Below are positions 15,845 to 24,213 of a DNA stretch of 42,463 nt, one piece after another. A program made the translations under genes and the position numbers. Each line of letters opens with the position of its first letter. Position 1 is the first letter of the stretch. The DNA comes from Opitutus sp. (GTDB taxonomy: Bacteria > Verrucomicrobiota > Verrucomicrobiia > Opitutales > Opitutaceae): NCBI GenBank assembly GCA_009695305.1, contig SIBG01000033.1, forward strand, positions 1-42,463. The letters are read 5' to 3'. Below the pieces are notes generated by a model. It ran no database searches and was not told where the DNA came from. It saw only the letters and a program-made list of their open reading frames with translations.

Positions 15845-18800
15845 GTGCCGTCCGCCGCCAAAAATTTCGTCCATCTCCACGTCCATTCCGACTACAGCCT
15901 CCTCGACGGCTGCTGCCGCATCGACCGCCTCATGGACCGCGCCGTAGAGCTCGGCATGCCCGCCGTCGCGCTCACCGATCACGGCAACCTCTATGGCGCG
16001 ATCGAGTTCTACAACACCGCCAAGGCCAATGGCATCAAGCCCCTCATCGGCTGCGAACTCTACCTGGTCGAAACCTCCCGGCTCGAAAAACACGGCCGCT
16101 CCGACGATGACGGCAAGTCCATCTTCCATCTCGGCCTCCTCGCGAAGAACCTCACCGGTTACCAAAATCTCCTCAAACTCGTCTCCGACGCGCATCTAAA
16201 GGGTTTCTATTACAAGCCGCGCACGGACCTCCCCACCCTCGCCCAGCACGCCGAGGGTCTGATCGGTTTCACCGGCTGCCTCGCCTCACTCGTCCCGCAA
16301 CGCTTGCTCCACGACCGCTACGATGAAGCGCGCGCCGCCTGCGGTCGCTTCGTGGAGATTTTTGGCCGCGAAAATTACTTCGTCGAAATCCAGGACCACG
16401 GCATCGCCGAGCAGCGCCAGATTATCCCCGGCCTCCTCAAGCTCGCCGAGGAGTTTAACCTCCGCGTCATTTGCACCAACGACGTTCACTACGTTCGCAA
16501 CAGCGATGCCGGCCCGCACGACGCCATGCTCTGCATCCAGACCGGTGCAAAGCTCGAGGAGGAAAAGCGGATGCGTTTCGACGGCACGCAGTTTTACCTG
16601 AAGTCGGCCGACGAGATGGCCCGCCTCTTCGCCGAGGTGCCGGAGTCACTCACGAACACCTCGCTCGTCGCCGAGATGTGCGACCTCACGATCCCGTTTC
16701 CGAAGGGCAGCGAGCGCTACCCAAAATATCCGCTCCCGCCGGAAATCAAAACCGACCGCGCCGGCTACCTCCGCGACCTCTGCATCGCCGGCCTGAAAAA
16801 ACGCTACGGTGTCGACTACACCGCGCCGAAAAAAGCCGGCGACCCCGCGCTCGCCCAGACCCTCGTCGAGCGCCTCGACTTCGAGCTCAGCATCATCGGC
16901 AAGACCGGCTTCATCGACTATTTTCTCGTCGTCTGGGATTTCATCGATTGGGCAAAGCAGCACGACATTCCCGTCGGCCCCGGCCGCGGCTCCGGTGCCG
17001 GTTGCATCGTCGCCTACGTGCTCGGCATCACCAACCTCGACCCCCTTCGTTTCAAGCTCCTCTTCGAACGCTTCCTCAACCCCGAGCGCGTCTCGCCCCC
17101 TGACTTCGACATCGATTTCTGCATGCGCCGCCGCGGCGAGGTCATCGACTACGTCCGCCAGAAATACGGCAACGACTGCGTGGCCAACATCATCACCTAC
17201 GGCACGCTCGGCGCCAAGATGGTCATCCGCGACGTCTCGCGCGTGCACAGTCTCCCCTACGCCGACGCCGACCGCCTCGCGAAGATGATTCCCGATGAGT
17301 TGAACATCACGCTCGAGTCCGCCGTCGCCAAATCCGCCGAACTGCGCGACGAGGTGACCAAGAATCCCATCGCAAAAAAAATCTTCGATCAGGCGCTCGT
17401 CCTCGAGGGCATGGTGCGCAACACCGGCAAGCACGCCGCCGGCATCATCATCACCGACCGCCCGCTGCAGGAATTCGTTCCGCTCACCCTGCAGGAAGGC
17501 GACGTCACCGTCCAATACGACATGAACGCGGTCGGTAAACTCGGCCTGCTGAAGATGGACTTTCTCGGCCTCAAGACGCTCACCGTCATCGCCGACGCCG
17601 TCGACAACATCCGCCGCACCGCCGATCCGAAGTTTGACATCGAGACGATCCCCCTCGAGGACCCCAAGACTTTCGCCCTCCTCAACTCCGGCCGCACCAC
17701 GGGCGTGTTCCAACTTGAGTCAGGCGGCATGCAAAATCTCTGCCGCCAGATCGGTCTCTCCACCATCGACGAAATCGTCGCACTTATCGCGCTCTTCCGT
17801 CCCGGTCCGATGGAATGGATTCCCGATTACATCCGCGGAAAAAAAGATCCGAGCACGGTCAAGTTCCCCCACCCGCTCCTCGAGGAAGTCTGCCGCGAAA
17901 CCTACGGCGTGATGGTCTACCAGGAGCAGGTCATGGAGGCCGCCAAGATCATCGCGGGCTACACGCTCGGGGGCGCCGACATGCTGCGCCGCGCCATGGG
18001 CAAGAAGGACAAGGAAGCGATGGCCCAGGAGCGCGACAAGTTCGTGGCCGGCGCGAAACGCGTGAACAACATCGACGAGAATACCTCCGACGCGATCTTC
18101 GACCTCCTCAACAAATTCGGCGGCTACGGTTTCAACAAATCCCACTCCGCCGCCTACGCGATCCTCAGCTACCAGACCGGCTATCTCAAAGCGAATTACC
18201 CCGTGCAGTTCATGGCCGCGATGCTCAGCTCCGAGCTCGGCAACTCCGAAAAAGTCTCCCACTTCGTCGGCGAATGCGAGGCGATGGGCCTGAAGGTGCT
18301 GGGACCAGACGTGAACGAGAGCCGCGAGATGTTTACGCCGGTCTTTCGCAAAATGCCGAATCAACAATCGGCCCTCGGCAATCAGCCGCCGGCGGGCGGC
18401 TCGATCCGCTTCGGCCTCGCCGGCGTGAAGGGCGTCGGCGAACTCGCCGCGCAAAAAATCATCGCCGAGCGCGAGGCGCATGGACCTTTCGCCGACTTCG
18501 AGGACTTCGCCTCGCGCGTCGATGCCCGTGCGCTCAACAAGCGCGTGCTCGAGCACCTCGTGAAAACCGGCGCCTTCGACTACAGCGGCGCCTCGCGCAA
18601 AAAACTTTTCGACGGCATCGACGGCGCCCTCGCCGGCGCCGCCGCCCATGCCCGCGACAAGGCCGCGGGCCAGCACAGCTTCCTCGACGTCCTGGCGGAG
18701 GATCCCCCGTCGGAAAAAAATGGGGGTGCGGCGCCCTCGCCGCGCCTTGCCAGCACCCACGATCTCGTCGGCGATTTCTCCTCGGCCGAACGCCTCCAGT

Positions 18801-19468
18801 TCGAAAAGGAACTGCTCGGCTTCTACGTCTCCGGCCACCCGATGAACGCCTACACCGGGCTCGCCGACGCCATTGACACGTTTACGGTCGGCGAGTTGTT
18901 GCAGCAGACCGACCGCGTCGAATTCCGCCTCTGCGGCATCGCCGCCAACATCACGAAAAAACTTTCGAAGAAGGACAACCGCCCTTGGGCCGCCTTCACG
19001 CTCGCCACGAAAAAAGCCTCCGTCGCGCTCAACATGTTTGCCGACGGCTACGCCAGCTACGGCACCGTGCTCGCCGAAAACGCCCTCGTGCTCGTGCAGG
19101 GCAACATCATCGTCGGCAACGACGGCCCCCGCATCAACGTGAAGGAGTGCTATCCGCTGGACGGCTTCGTCGGCGGCATCGTCCGCAAAGTCACCTGGCT
19201 CCTCCACCCCGCGCACCGTGAGCTGCCCGCCTTCCTCCGCCTGCTCCGCGAAACGCTCAACGCGCAGGTCGGCGACACGCGCGTCGAGTTCGCCTTCATC
19301 TTCGAAGACCGCGTCGCCCCGATCGCCGAGGCGAGCCACGCGCTCGCGTGGAAACTAAACGCCGCCACCTTCCAGCAACTCCGCGCCCACCCCGCCGTCG
19401 CCGGCGTGCAGCTCGAAACCAAGCGCCTCGAACTCAAACAAGACGGTAGATGGGCGAAGCGGGCGTAG
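15845..19468 (+). CDS. dnaE: DNA polymerase III subunit alpha
   Basis: This 1207-residue replicative polymerase starts at GTG. The PHP domain (about 8-290) keeps metal-ligand motifs (HLHVHSDYS, ALTDHGN, TNDVHY), so it may be catalytically active, unlike in E. coli. The polymerase core contains PDFDIDFC (Asp 422 and 424, magnesium ligands) and the third Asp in LKMDFLGLKTLT (about residue 575). Next come the fingers, a helix-hairpin-helix (GVKGVGELAAQKI) and the C-terminal OB fold (EFRLCGIAANITKKLSKK). The chain is about 45 residues longer than the E. coli protein. Part of the extra length is a short insertion near residues 835-848 made of motif-like sequence (NQQSALGNQPP). A 97-nt gap separates it from the next gene. 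Confidence 0.97.
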   Translation: MPSAAKNFVHLHVHSDYSLLDGCCRIDRLMDRAVELGMPAVALTDHGNLYGAIEFYNTAKANGIKPLIGCELYLVETSRLEKHGRSDDDGKSIFHLGLLAKNLTGYQNLLKLVSDAHLKGFYYKPRTDLPTLAQHAEGLIGFTGCLASLVPQRLLHDRYDEARAACGRFVEIFGRENYFVEIQDHGIAEQRQIIPGLLKLAEEFNLRVICTNDVHYVRNSDAGPHDAMLCIQTGAKLEEEKRMRFDGTQFYLKSADEMARLFAEVPESLTNTSLVAEMCDLTIPFPKGSERYPKYPLPPEIKTDRAGYLRDLCIAGLKKRYGVDYTAPKKAGDPALAQTLVERLDFELSIIGKTGFIDYFLVVWDFIDWAKQHDIPVGPGRGSGAGCIVAYVLGITNLDPLRFKLLFERFLNPERVSPPDFDIDFCMRRRGEVIDYVRQKYGNDCVANIITYGTLGAKMVIRDVSRVHSLPYADADRLAKMIPDELNITLESAVAKSAELRDEVTKNPIAKKIFDQALVLEGMVRNTGKHAAGIIITDRPLQEFVPLTLQEGDVTVQYDMNAVGKLGLLKMDFLGLKTLTVIADAVDNIRRTADPKFDIETIPLEDPKTFALLNSGRTTGVFQLESGGMQNLCRQIGLSTIDEIVALIALFRPGPMEWIPDYIRGKKDPSTVKFPHPLLEEVCRETYGVMVYQEQVMEAAKIIAGYTLGGADMLRRAMGKKDKEAMAQERDKFVAGAKRVNNIDENTSDAIFDLLNKFGGYGFNKSHSAAYAILSYQTGYLKANYPVQFMAAMLSSELGNSEKVSHFVGECEAMGLKVLGPDVNESREMFTPVFRKMPNQQSALGNQPPAGGSIRFGLAGVKGVGELAAQKIIAEREAHGPFADFEDFASRVDARALNKRVLEHLVKTGAFDYSGASRKKLFDGIDGALAGAAAHARDKAAGQHSFLDVLAEDPPSEKNGGAAPSPRLASTHDLVGDFSSAERLQFEKELLGFYVSGHPMNAYTGLADAIDTFTVGELLQQTDRVEFRLCGIAANITKKLSKKDNRPWAAFTLATKKASVALNMFADGYASYGTVLAENALVLVQGNIIVGNDGPRINVKECYPLDGFVGGIVRKVTWLLHPAHRELPAFLRLLRETLNAQVGDTRVEFAFIFEDRVAPIAEASHALAWKLNAATFQQLRAHPAVAGVQLETKRLELKQDGRWAKRA

Positions 19469-19480
19469 CGGTCGCGGCAA

Positions 19481-19502
19481 GGCGGATGGTCCCTCATCCG
19501 CC
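19481..19502. other. hairpin after dnaE
   Basis: GGCGGATG-GTCCCT-CATCCGCC is a perfect 8-bp stem with a 6-nt loop, 12 nt after the dnaE stop codon. No T-run follows. The rest of the 97-nt gap contains ACAATTGGCATCG and CCGCGCCATCCGCGTAATCC, fragments resembling the degenerate repeats found in other gaps of the window. Confidence 0.45.
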
Positions 19503-19565
19503 ATCTCAGGTCCGACAATTGGCATCGCCCTTCTCCGCGCCATCCGCGTAATCCTCTGGCAACTC

Positions 19566-20675
19566 ATGCCCGACCAAGCCACGCTCAACCACGCCGCGCA
19601 GGTGCTCGCCGCGATCTCCACCGACCAGCGCGCCGACACCGCGCTGCGTTTCTATTTCGAAAGCCACCGCTATCTCCAGCCACCGGCGAAGCGCGTCATC
19701 AGTCACACGGTCTTCGTTTATTTCCGCTGGCTCTCGTGGCTGGACTCCAAGGCCGCGCCGCAAAGGCGCCTCGAAGCCGCCGTCGCCCTGCACGAACGCT
19801 TTGTCGCCGATCCGAAATCCATCAAGGCCGAAACCCTCGCCGTCCGCGCCGTCCCCGACTGGCTCCCTTCCGAGATGGAGCTGCCGCACGACTACCTCCG
19901 CCAGCTCCAGCGCGATCCCGCCCTGTGGCTCCGCGCCCGGCCCGGGAAAAGTGCTGCGCTCGCGAAATCCCTCTTCGCCTGCGAGCCCACCGACCGCGCG
20001 CCCGATGCGCTGCGCTTCACCGGCACGCAGGATCTGTTCAAGACCGAGCAGTTCAAGACCGGTGAATTCGAAATCCAGGATCTCGCGTCGCAGCTCGTCG
20101 GCGTCGCCGCCGCGCCCAAACCCGGCGAAACGTGGTGGGATGCCTGCGCCGGCGAAGGCGGCAAGACGCTCCATCTCGCCGACCTCATGCAGAACAAGGG
20201 CGTCGTCTGGGCCACCGACCGCAATGCCCGGCGCATCGACACCCTCAAGCGCCGCGCCGCCCGCGCAAAAATTTTCAACTACCGCACCGATTTCTGGGAC
20301 GGCGGCTCGCGACTTCCGAACAAGACGAAGTTCGACGGCATCCTCCTCGACGCCCCGTGCAGCGGAGTCGGCACCTGGCAGCGGAACCCGCACGCGCGCT
20401 GGACCACGACGCCAGACGACGTCCGCGAACTCGCCGCCACCCAGCTCGTCCTCCTCAACAACATCGTCGGTTCCCTCAAACCCGGCGGGCGGCTGATCTA
20501 CGCCGTCTGCACGCTCACGCGCAGCGAAACGACCGCCGTCGCCAACGCGTTCACCACCGCGCATCCCGAGTTGGAACCGCTGCCGGTGCTCGGCGGCGCA
20601 CCGCAGCTCACCCTCTGGCCACACGAGCTCAACGCCAACGGCATGTTTATCGCCGCGTGGAAAAGAAAAATCTAA
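19566..20675 (+). CDS. RsmB-like 16S rRNA m5C methyltransferase
   Basis: This 369-residue member of the RsmB/NOP2/Sun family has an N-terminal helical domain followed by a class I SAM-dependent methyltransferase fold. Motif I is WWDACAGEGGKTLHLADLM, motif IV is LLDAPCSGVGTWQRNP and motif VI is LIYAVCTLTRSET. The two cysteines of the m5C mechanism are present: Cys in DAPCSG releases the enzyme and the catalytic nucleophile is in AVCTL. The domain size is smaller than E. coli RsmB (about 430) because the N-terminal NusB-like part is shorter. Its likely target is a cytosine in 16S rRNA, but the position cannot be assigned. It lies downstream of dnaE on the same strand. Confidence 0.88.
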   Translation: MPDQATLNHAAQVLAAISTDQRADTALRFYFESHRYLQPPAKRVISHTVFVYFRWLSWLDSKAAPQRRLEAAVALHERFVADPKSIKAETLAVRAVPDWLPSEMELPHDYLRQLQRDPALWLRARPGKSAALAKSLFACEPTDRAPDALRFTGTQDLFKTEQFKTGEFEIQDLASQLVGVAAAPKPGETWWDACAGEGGKTLHLADLMQNKGVVWATDRNARRIDTLKRRAARAKIFNYRTDFWDGGSRLPNKTKFDGILLDAPCSGVGTWQRNPHARWTTTPDDVRELAATQLVLLNNIVGSLKPGGRLIYAVCTLTRSETTAVANAFTTAHPELEPLPVLGGAPQLTLWPHELNANGMFIAAWKRKI

Positions 20676-20744
20676 TTTTACAGGAGGCGAGGGAGCGAAC
20701 AGAGCCTCGATTCCTTCACCTCTCCGTTCTCTCTGTTGCCTCCT
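20676..20744. repeat. quasi-periodic inverted repeat between the two methyltransferase genes
   Basis: The arms AGGAGGC...AACAGAG (about 20681-20704) and CTCTGTTGCCTCCT (about 20731-20744) are complementary with a small bulge. The arms also contain degenerate GAGGGAG and TCTCCGTTCTCTC runs. The element extends from just after the stop codon of the RsmB-like gene to the ATG of the next gene, with no free bases. It could sequester the start region of the downstream gene. Confidence 0.55.
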
Positions 20745-21509
20745 ATGAGAAAGATCTCGTCGGAAACCGTCCGCGCAGATTTTAACGACCCGCTCGCCGT
20801 CGTCCACTACACGCGCGCCGCGCACTTTCTCGGCCTCTGGGAATCCGAGCGCATTCTTATCGAGCGCCACTTCCCAGATCGCACCGCTCCGCTGCTCGAA
20901 GCCGGCTGCGGTGCCGGCCGCGCCTCGGTGGGGCTCTGGCAGCAGGGCTACACCAACCTCACCGCCTTCGACTTCGCCGAGGAGCTCCTCGACCAGGCCC
21001 GCTCCCTCGCCGCGAACCGCGGCGTGAAAAACGAAATCACCTTCCTCTCTGCCGACGCCACCGACTTAACAAAGTGTCACCCATTGGGTGACACTTTGTT
21101 CTCGGGCGCGTTGTTTCTCTTCAACGGGCTGATGCAGATTCCCGGCCGCGCCAACCGGCAAATGGCACTGCGCGAGTTACATCGCGTCTGCGCTTCCGGT
21201 GCGCCGCTGCTCGTCACGACGCACGACCGCGACTACTCGCCGGTCGAGCGCGCGATGTGGCGGCTCGAGACCCTGCGCTGGGAACGCGGCGACCAGGATC
21301 CGCGGCTCGTCGAATTCGGCGACCGCTACTTCGCGGACGAGCACGGCCGCACCTTCATGCACCTGCCGGATCGCGCCGAGATCCTCGCCGACCTCGCCGC
21401 GACCGGCTGGACCCACGAGTTCGACGCGATGCGCGCCGAGATCGCCCGCGAGTCCGACGCCGTCCGGGATTTTTCCGACGAATGCCGCTTTTGGGTGGCC
21501 CGAAAGTAG
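20745..21509 (+). CDS. class I SAM-dependent methyltransferase with in-frame palindrome
   Basis: This 254-residue protein has a standard SAM-binding core: motif I LLEAGCGAGRASVGLWQQGY (about 50-69), acidic motif II LTAFDFAEELLDQAR and post-motif block GALFLFNGLMQIPGR (about 121-135). The acceptor is unknown. Between motif II and that block a perfect 33-bp palindrome (21068-21100) encodes about 11 residues (LTKCHPLGDTLF), so the gene appears to have absorbed a mobile palindromic element without losing frame. The C-terminus (THEFDA.R.EIARE.D.VR) is closely matched by a separate 49-codon ORF at 23473. ATG at 20745 follows directly after a repeat arm, and no clear Shine-Dalgarno is present. Confidence 0.8.
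   Translation: MRKISSETVRADFNDPLAVVHYTRAAHFLGLWESERILIERHFPDRTAPLLEAGCGAGRASVGLWQQGYTNLTAFDFAEELLDQARSLAANRGVKNEITFLSADATDLTKCHPLGDTLFSGALFLFNGLMQIPGRANRQMALRELHRVCASGAPLLVTTHDRDYSPVERAMWRLETLRWERGDQDPRLVEFGDRYFADEHGRTFMHLPDRAEILADLAATGWTHEFDAMRAEIARESDAVRDFSDECRFWVARK
21068..21100. repeat. perfect 33-bp palindrome inside a coding region
   Basis: AACAAAGTGTCACCCA, then one T, then TGGGTGACACTTTGTT: 16-bp perfectly complementary arms with a single central base. The composition is AT-richer than its surroundings. It is in frame and adds no stop codon. It behaves like an inserted palindromic element rather than evolved protein sequence. No second copy is in the window. Confidence 0.9.
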
Positions 21510-21529
21510 AGCCCGTCTCCGACTCTAAC

Positions 21530-23374
21530 TCAGAAACCCGTCTGCACGGAGAGCCCGACGCGGCTTGCCACCTTGTCGTGCTGGCGAATGTCGGCGGCAT
21601 AACCCAGCGTCACGCCCGGATTCTTGGCGAAAAAAAGCGTGGCGGCCCCGCCGAGTCGGACTCCTCGCCCGTCGCCATCCGTGACGACCACCGTCGTGGG
21701 TCGCGTGAAATTGTTGGCCAGCTGGCCCGCCGCGCTGCGCGTGTTGTTGGTGAACTCGCCGTGCCAGGCCGCGTTGAAATCGAAATGCAGCGCGTGCGCC
21801 GCCAGCTTGGTGTCGGTGCCGAAATCGAGGCCCGCGCTGCCCGCAGAACTCTTGGCTTTCTGCGCGGCAAACGCCATCGTCAGCGACGGCACGTCGCGCT
21901 CGGTATAGGCACCCATGGTCACTCGCTCGGTGCGCACCCCGAGCCACGGACGCAAGGTGAACCCAGCGGCGTCCACGTTCCAAGTCGCCCTGGCGCCCGC
22001 GCCCCAATGCGTGCCGCTCGCCTTACCGCTAGTTTGAAATCCGCCGAACCCTGTCGTGCGGTGCGCGCCCTTTACGCTGGCCACTCCATAGTCGCCGTCG
22101 ATTGCCAGCGTCACGGGACCGCCGCGCCACTGGCCGTAGAGTTTGCCGGACTGGTCCTCGAGGGTGAAATTGCCGCCGCGCGCGCTGACTTTTGCCACGA
22201 GGCGACCCGTATCGAGCGCTCCACCAGCGGTAAAACTGTCACTCACTCGCAGGTCCACGCCTGCCGTGACGACCTGCGCATCGTAATTAAATTTCGGCCG
22301 CAGCCCATCGGCCACGCGATTGCCGCTCCCGTAGTGGAGCGAGGCGAAAGCGTCCGCGCGGCCCACCGCCCGACCCGAACCAGCGAGCTGGGCGAGCCGC
22401 GCCTCGACGGCGCCCGCGGAGAGAGTCTGTAGCGCGAGTGCGGCCGTGCCCTCGGCCGCCGCAAAACCGATCACGGGCTCCGGGTTCAACGCCTCAGTGA
22501 CAACGCTCGCGAGGAGCGCGTGGCTCTTGGCAGACGGGTGGATACCGTCGAAAAACGCGTAACCATTCGGGTCTCCGCCGCCGCCGGCGCTGGCGGGAAG
22601 GATCATGCCGCTGGTCGCGTTGGCGAAACCGAGGGCCTTGAAATCAAGCTGGATTCGCACGATGAGCGCGGCCCCATCGATGCGCGTCAGGGTGACGTCC
22701 GGTGCGCTGGCGGCGAGGAGGCCGAGGCGGGAGTCAAACTCGGCGTTGTAGGCGAGCGAACCCGCCGTCAGCAGCGAGCCACCACCAGAGGAGAGGCCCG
22801 TGGGCGTGAACCCGATGTCAGGCATGTTGACGACGAGGATATTCTTTGCGCCAAGAGTAACCAGGGACTGAATCGCATTGACCGTCGCTTGCGCGGCATT
22901 GATTCCCGCCGGCGCCATCGCGGCCGGATTCGCCTGGCCCGCTGTGTTCAGAATATCATTCGCGCCCATCCACACCGTGAAAAGATCGGTGCGCTGCACT
23001 GTGACGGCATGGGACTGGAACAGCTGGAGCTGTGTCGGCAGCGCCGGAAACGGCACTGCGCTCAGCGCCGGCACCGCAGTCGCGCCGCCAAACGCGAAGT
23101 TCATGCTCGACTTGACCGTGGCCGGCGCAGCCGACCCGATCGCGAGATTGTTGCCGAGCAACTCGACAAACGTCGGGCCGTTCGACCAGCGACCGCCGAA
23201 ATTCAGCGGACCGGTGTTGATGGTGCGGCCAGACGCAAGGTAAGCGTTACCGTTGTCACTCAAGCTGTCGCCGAACGAATATTGATTGGTGAAGGTGCGG
23301 TTTTGCGCGAAAGCGGTCGCACCAAGCACGGCGACCGCGAGGGAAACACCAACGAAGCGATGAGTAATTTTCAT
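21530..23374 (-). CDS. GDSL-type autotransporter esterase/lipase
   Basis: This 614-residue secreted protein has a signal peptide (about 1-22, ending ATAFAQ). The SGNH/GDSL hydrolase passenger (about 28-310) has block I YSFGDSLSDNGN (nucleophile Ser), block III WMGANDIL (oxyanion Asn) and block V DGIHPSAKSHALL (catalytic Asp and His). The C-terminal part (about 345-614) is an autotransporter barrel ending in SVQTGF. By analogy with EstA-type proteins the lipase stays displayed on the outer membrane, hydrolysing esters at the surface. It converges on the methyltransferase gene (20-nt gap). On its upstream side lies a short ORF resembling that methyltransferase's tail, which suggests it was inserted next to a duplicated copy. 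The ATG at 23374 is chosen for the signal peptide. Confidence 0.93.
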   Translation of the reverse strand: MKITHRFVGVSLAVAVLGATAFAQNRTFTNQYSFGDSLSDNGNAYLASGRTINTGPLNFGGRWSNGPTFVELLGNNLAIGSAAPATVKSSMNFAFGGATAVPALSAVPFPALPTQLQLFQSHAVTVQRTDLFTVWMGANDILNTAGQANPAAMAPAGINAAQATVNAIQSLVTLGAKNILVVNMPDIGFTPTGLSSGGGSLLTAGSLAYNAEFDSRLGLLAASAPDVTLTRIDGAALIVRIQLDFKALGFANATSGMILPASAGGGGDPNGYAFFDGIHPSAKSHALLASVVTEALNPEPVIGFAAAEGTAALALQTLSAGAVEARLAQLAGSGRAVGRADAFASLHYGSGNRVADGLRPKFNYDAQVVTAGVDLRVSDSFTAGGALDTGRLVAKVSARGGNFTLEDQSGKLYGQWRGGPVTLAIDGDYGVASVKGAHRTTGFGGFQTSGKASGTHWGAGARATWNVDAAGFTLRPWLGVRTERVTMGAYTERDVPSLTMAFAAQKAKSSAGSAGLDFGTDTKLAAHALHFDFNAAWHGEFTNNTRSAAGQLANNFTRPTTVVVTDGDGRGVRLGGAATLFFAKNPGVTLGYAADIRQHDKVASRVGLSVQTGF

Positions 23375-23472
23375 GTAGGGGTTTGGGTTAGGCGCCGAGA
23401 GAAATGGCCCGCGACGAACAGCGCAAGCCCGCGCATGATCGATAATTTTGATGCGCCGCATCGCCGAGACTG

Positions 23473-23622
23473 ATGAAACCTTTGGTGACCACGGACACCG
23501 ACCGCCATGGCGACTGCGCAAACTTTGGGACCCACGAGTTCGACGCCAAGCGCCGCGAGATCGCCCGCGAGCCCGACCTTGTCCGGAATTATCCGGACGA
23601 GGGCCGCTGGGGGACCGCCTGA
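23473..23622 (+). CDS. 49-residue ORF resembling the methyltransferase C-terminus
   Basis: This small open frame (start MKPLVTTDTDRHGDC) encodes THEFDAKRREIAREPDLVR and then NYPDEGRWGTA. It aligns over about 30 residues with the tail of the methyltransferase ending at 21509 (THEFDAMRAEIARESDAVR...DEC.RF), with high identity also at the DNA level. It could be a remnant of a duplicated methyltransferase or a genuine small protein whose domain was fused onto the methyltransferase. Its N-terminus is not shared. The downstream thioredoxin-like gene begins 40 nt later. It is not confirmed as expressed. Confidence 0.4.
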   Translation: MKPLVTTDTDRHGDCANFGTHEFDAKRREIAREPDLVRNYPDEGRWGTA

Positions 23623-23662
23623 AAGCATTAGCCTTTTTGCCCGCACACGTTTTGGTGAAGTC

Positions 23663-24151
23663 ATGAAGCGCACGACGTTTTTTCTCCTCGCCCTGCTCAC
23701 CCTCCCGCTCGCCGCGGAGCCAGAGTATCCCAAGATGGGGCCAGACATTTACGACACCCGGGCCGACGGCGCCGCCAAAATCACCGTCGCGTTAACGAAA
23801 GCAAGTGCGGAAAAGAAGCATGTGATCCTGATGTTCGGCGCGAACTGGTGCGTTTGGTGTCACCGGCTGCACGCCACCTTCGCCGCCGACGCGGCCGTCG
23901 CGAAAGCTCTACGGCAGGATTTTGAAGTCGTCCTCATCGACGTGAACATGAACAAGGGCCAAAAGCGCAACGCCGCCGTCAACGAGCGCTACGGCAACCC
24001 GATCGCCCACGGCCTGCCGGTGCTGGTGGTGCTCGACGCCGCCGGACGTGCGCTCACCACGAAGGACACGGGGGAACTCGAAAGCGGCGAGCGGCATGAC
24101 CCGGCAAAAATCCTGGCTTTCCTGGCGGCGTGGAAGCCAAAGGGAAGCTGA
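23663..24151 (+). CDS. periplasmic thioredoxin-like protein
   Basis: This 162-residue protein has a signal peptide (RTTFFLLALLTLPLAAEP) and a thioredoxin fold with the redox motif CVWC in FGANWCVWCHRLHATF (about residues 55-70). The cis-proline region is GLPVLVVLDAAG. The layout resembles thiol-disulfide proteins of the thioredoxin_7 / DUF255-like type. The nearby ccsA/hemX-like gene, which belongs to a family used in cytochrome c assembly, could point to thiol reduction of apocytochrome; that link is inference. It starts at the ATG at 23663 and lies 62 nt before the next gene. Confidence 0.82.
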   Translation: MKRTTFFLLALLTLPLAAEPEYPKMGPDIYDTRADGAAKITVALTKASAEKKHVILMFGANWCVWCHRLHATFAADAAVAKALRQDFEVVLIDVNMNKGQKRNAAVNERYGNPIAHGLPVLVVLDAAGRALTTKDTGELESGERHDPAKILAFLAAWKPKGS

Positions 24152-24213
24152 AACCGGCCCGGAGCTTTCGGCGGACTTGCGCCGCGCCGCGCCGCCCCTA
24201 GTTTGGGGCCGAC

